Under the pieces are notes generated by a model, which saw only the letters and a list, made by a program, of their open reading frames with translations, was not told where the DNA came from and made no database searches. From Streptomyces sp. WMMB303 (GTDB taxonomy: Bacteria > Actinomycetota > Actinomycetes > Streptomycetales > Streptomycetaceae), in the NCBI RefSeq assembly GCF_029351045.1, contig NZ_JARKIN010000001.1, forward strand, positions 1,884,001 to 1,948,000: a stretch of 64,000 nucleotides of DNA, in the 5' to 3' direction. The position numbers were made by a program, and so were the translations under genes. Each line of letters opens with the position of its first letter. Within the stretch, counting starts at the first letter, position 1. Positions 62,096-64,000 of the stretch are shown in pieces.

Positions 62096-63361
62096 GTGAC
62101 GGCGATGAACGGCGGTGGAATCCGCCGCTGGGGCTGGGGCAGTGGCCGCGCGGACCAGCTCCGGGCCGACGCGCAGACCGCGAAGGACTCCGCCGCCGCC
62201 GCGTTCTACGAACTCGACACCGCCCAGCGCGAGCTGCGCATCTCCATAGAGACCATCAGCGCCGTCGACAGCTCGCCCGCCGGGCGCAAGGCCGCGGCGG
62301 ACTTCGCCGAGCTCGGCAGGCGCATCGACAGCGTCAGCCACGACTACATCACCGCGGTCGACTCCCACGACCTCGACCGCGACGATCTGGACGGCGCCGC
62401 CGCCTCCCGTGCCCGCACCGAGCTGGACCGGGCACGCGGCGAGCTGGAGCGGGCCAAAGGCGACCTGGACCGGTTCGCGCAGAGCCTCGGCCCGTTGCTG
62501 AGCAGCGCGGAGAACCAGCTCGCCCGCCTCGCCCCCGCCGTCGAGCGGGCCCGGCAGTCGCTGCTGGCCGCCAGCAACGCGCTGGACGCGGTGCGGGCCG
62601 AGGGGCTGCGCGCCGACGACCTCGCGGGGCGGCTGGCGGCGCTCTCGCCCGAGCTGACCAAGCTCAACGAGGGCGCGGGCACCCACGGGGTGCAGGAAAC
62701 CGTCCAGCGCGCGGACCGGGTCGTACGGGAGGCCGAAGCGATCCGCGCGCAGGCCGAGGGGCTGCCGCAGCAAGCGGCCGACATCGACAAGCGGATCGCC
62801 TCCCTGCGCACCCGCACCGAGGCACTGCAGAACCGGGCCGGGCAGGTGGAGCCGGTCCTCAGCGAACTGCGGCGGCGGTTCAGTGCCGCCTGCTGGCAGG
62901 ACCTGCAGCAGGTGCCGCAGCAGGCGGAGCGCTCGGCACGGCAGGCGGGCGAGAAGCTGCGCGAGGCCCGCACAGCCCGCGAGGAGCAGCGCTGGCCGGA
63001 CGCGACGGCGCTGCTGTCGACCGTACGGGCGCTGCTGAACACCACCGACGAGGCGGTGAAGGCCGCCGGGGACCGGCTGCAGCGGCTCAACGAGGTCTCC
63101 TTCGACCACAGCGGTGAGGTCGAACGCACCCGCTTCGCGATCCGCGACGCGCAGCGGCTCGCGATGGCCGGGCGTGCCACCCCTGACCCCCGGCATGCGC
63201 AGCCGCTGGACAACGCGGTGGAGCGGGTGGACCGCGCGGTCGCCTCGCTCACCGGCCGCCACCCGGACTACTGGCACCTGCTGACCGAGCTGGACGCGGT
63301 CAAGGAGACGGTGCAGCAGGTGGTCGACCAGATCCGCCAGGAGCGCGCGTCGGGCAACTGA
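62096..63361 (+). CDS. Conserved coiled-coil protein
   Basis: The 421-residue protein is almost entirely helical and charged, with heptad-like stretches such as ELDRARGELERAKGDLDRFA and QPLDNAVERVDRAVASLTGR. The start VTAMNGGGIRRWGWGSGRAD is followed by an AKDSAAAAFYELDTAQRELR segment typical of a conserved Streptomyces family without known function. There is no signal peptide or membrane span. It may be a cytoskeletal or scaffold protein. GTG follows GGGGAGAG. Confidence 0.75.
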   Translation: MTAMNGGGIRRWGWGSGRADQLRADAQTAKDSAAAAFYELDTAQRELRISIETISAVDSSPAGRKAAADFAELGRRIDSVSHDYITAVDSHDLDRDDLDGAAASRARTELDRARGELERAKGDLDRFAQSLGPLLSSAENQLARLAPAVERARQSLLAASNALDAVRAEGLRADDLAGRLAALSPELTKLNEGAGTHGVQETVQRADRVVREAEAIRAQAEGLPQQAADIDKRIASLRTRTEALQNRAGQVEPVLSELRRRFSAACWQDLQQVPQQAERSARQAGEKLREARTAREEQRWPDATALLSTVRALLNTTDEAVKAAGDRLQRLNEVSFDHSGEVERTRFAIRDAQRLAMAGRATPDPRHAQPLDNAVERVDRAVASLTGRHPDYWHLLTELDAVKETVQQVVDQIRQERASGN

Positions 63362-63572
63362 GGCCGCGTACCGCCGCAGCCCCCGGCCCCGTGCGCCGTC
63401 CCGGCCTCGTGCGCTGTCCCGGCCCCGCCGCGCCGCCGCGGGCGGCACTGCTGGGGGCTCGGGGTCGGGGTCGCCCGGGCCGTCACCGAGCGTCGCTGTT
63501 GAGGCGGGACCGCTGCGGGCTGATGCTGAAGGGGACAGCCGAGCGCTTTCCAGCCGCCCCGAGGGGGTTCCC

Positions 63573-64000
63573 GTGGCCGCGTCGCCGTCCCCCGCCCGCG
63601 CCTCTCGCCACCGCCGCGTGCTGCCGCGCGGGCGGCGGGTTCTGGACGAGCACATGCCGGTGCACCACAAGCTGAGCAGAGTCTATCGACTGGGCTCGGC
63701 TCTGGTCGGTGTCATCCTGACCTTCTTCGGCGTCCTGGGGCTCACCGACAACATCGGGTTCTTCGACACCGGTGGCGACCAGGTGGGCGGACTGAGCACG
63801 AATGGCGCACTCAGTGTGCTCTCCGTCGTGGTGGGCCTGCTGCTGTTCGCCGGGATGGTGCGCGGCGGGAACTTCGCCTCCAGCCTCAACATCACTTTCG
63901 GCGGTCTGTTCCTGCTCAGCGGATTCGTCAATCTGGCGCTGCTGGAGACCAGCTTCAACATGCTCGCGTTCGAACTGCAGAACGTGCTGTTCAGCTTTGC
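63573..64000 (+). CDS. DUF4383 membrane protein (3' end outside window)
   Basis: At least 142 residues are visible. A basic cytoplasmic N-terminus leads to HMPVHHKLSRVYRLGSALVG near residue 27, then spans (VGVILTFFGVLGLTDNIGFF, LSVLSVVVGLLLFAGMVRGG, ITFGGLFLLSGFVNLALLET) of the four-span DUF4383 family. The function is unknown. GTG 63573 follows GAGGGGG; ATG 63654 would cut off the family-typical N-terminal extension. Confidence 0.8.
   Translation, partial: MAASPSPARASRHRRVLPRGRRVLDEHMPVHHKLSRVYRLGSALVGVILTFFGVLGLTDNIGFFDTGGDQVGGLSTNGALSVLSVVVGLLLFAGMVRGGNFASSLNITFGGLFLLSGFVNLALLETSFNMLAFELQNVLFSF

Overview
The window is high-GC actinomycete chromosome, almost certainly Streptomyces or a close relative. 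The evidence is the extreme third-position GC, frequent GTG starts with 4-base ATGA/GTGA overlaps, and families typical of the genus (SCO2322-like protein, fused GT87/PAP2 enzyme, DUF4383, DUF2637, AICE replication and transfer genes). It holds ordinary chromosomal genes (1-30.3 kb and 62-64 kb) around a 31.5-kb block of two integrative elements.

Left chromosomal part. A pyroglutamyl peptidase (partial) and a DUF2891 gene precede a cobalamin riboswitch (about 1800-1980). The riboswitch heads a five-gene operon: a secreted, membrane-anchored alpha/alpha-toroid protein resembling the alpha domain of intrinsic factor, an SCO2322-family surface protein, and a complete energy-coupling-factor transporter (T component, double ATPase, S component). 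This reads as a B12 or cobalt uptake unit switched off by B12. Next come a TetR regulator with two palindromes in its promoter, an AraC regulator divergent from a DUF2000 gene, a GT87-PAP2 fusion, a 1.9-kb regulator cassette between 117-bp direct repeats, an ABM monooxygenase, a HAD phosphatase, a peptidoglycan-binding protein, an MFS exporter with a C-terminal MarR-like domain, a GDT1-type Mn exporter behind a yybP-ykoY riboswitch, a secreted HNH nuclease, PhoD phosphatase with a hairpin that can hide its ribosome binding site, Cu/Zn SOD, DedA, a GH18-like enzyme, a lysozyme-holin pair, and a CGNR regulator divergent from an epoxide hydrolase.

Integrative block (30375-61909). Two actinomycete integrative and conjugative elements (AICEs) lie head to tail in the 3' end of one tRNA-Val(UAC) gene. 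Three att copies mark them: 30375-30421, 44413-44455 and 61863-61909, the last inside the intact tRNA. Both follow the same plan: a regulatory left end with GntR/Nudix genes, a minus-strand XRE regulator, a palindromic operator, and then a long rightward transfer and replication operon. That operon runs through small proteins, a GGDEF protein, a polytopic DUF2637-type protein, an FtsK-like TraB with a repeat-rich candidate clt behind it, small membrane proteins, Prim-Pol, an AAA helicase with iterons at its 3' end, Xis and Int. Element 1 fuses the KorSA-like repressor and the Pif-like Nudix protein in one polypeptide. Element 2 keeps them apart, adds an HD hydrolase and SSB, and has a GntR protein with two winged-helix domains.

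Right chromosomal part. After the tRNA come a conserved coiled-coil protein and the start of a DUF4383 membrane protein. Points I find most worth following are the conserved 218-residue GGDEF proteins, the element-specific iterons and clt repeats, the repressor-immunity fusion with three matching operators, and a short SD-GTG block conserved in both transfer leaders.
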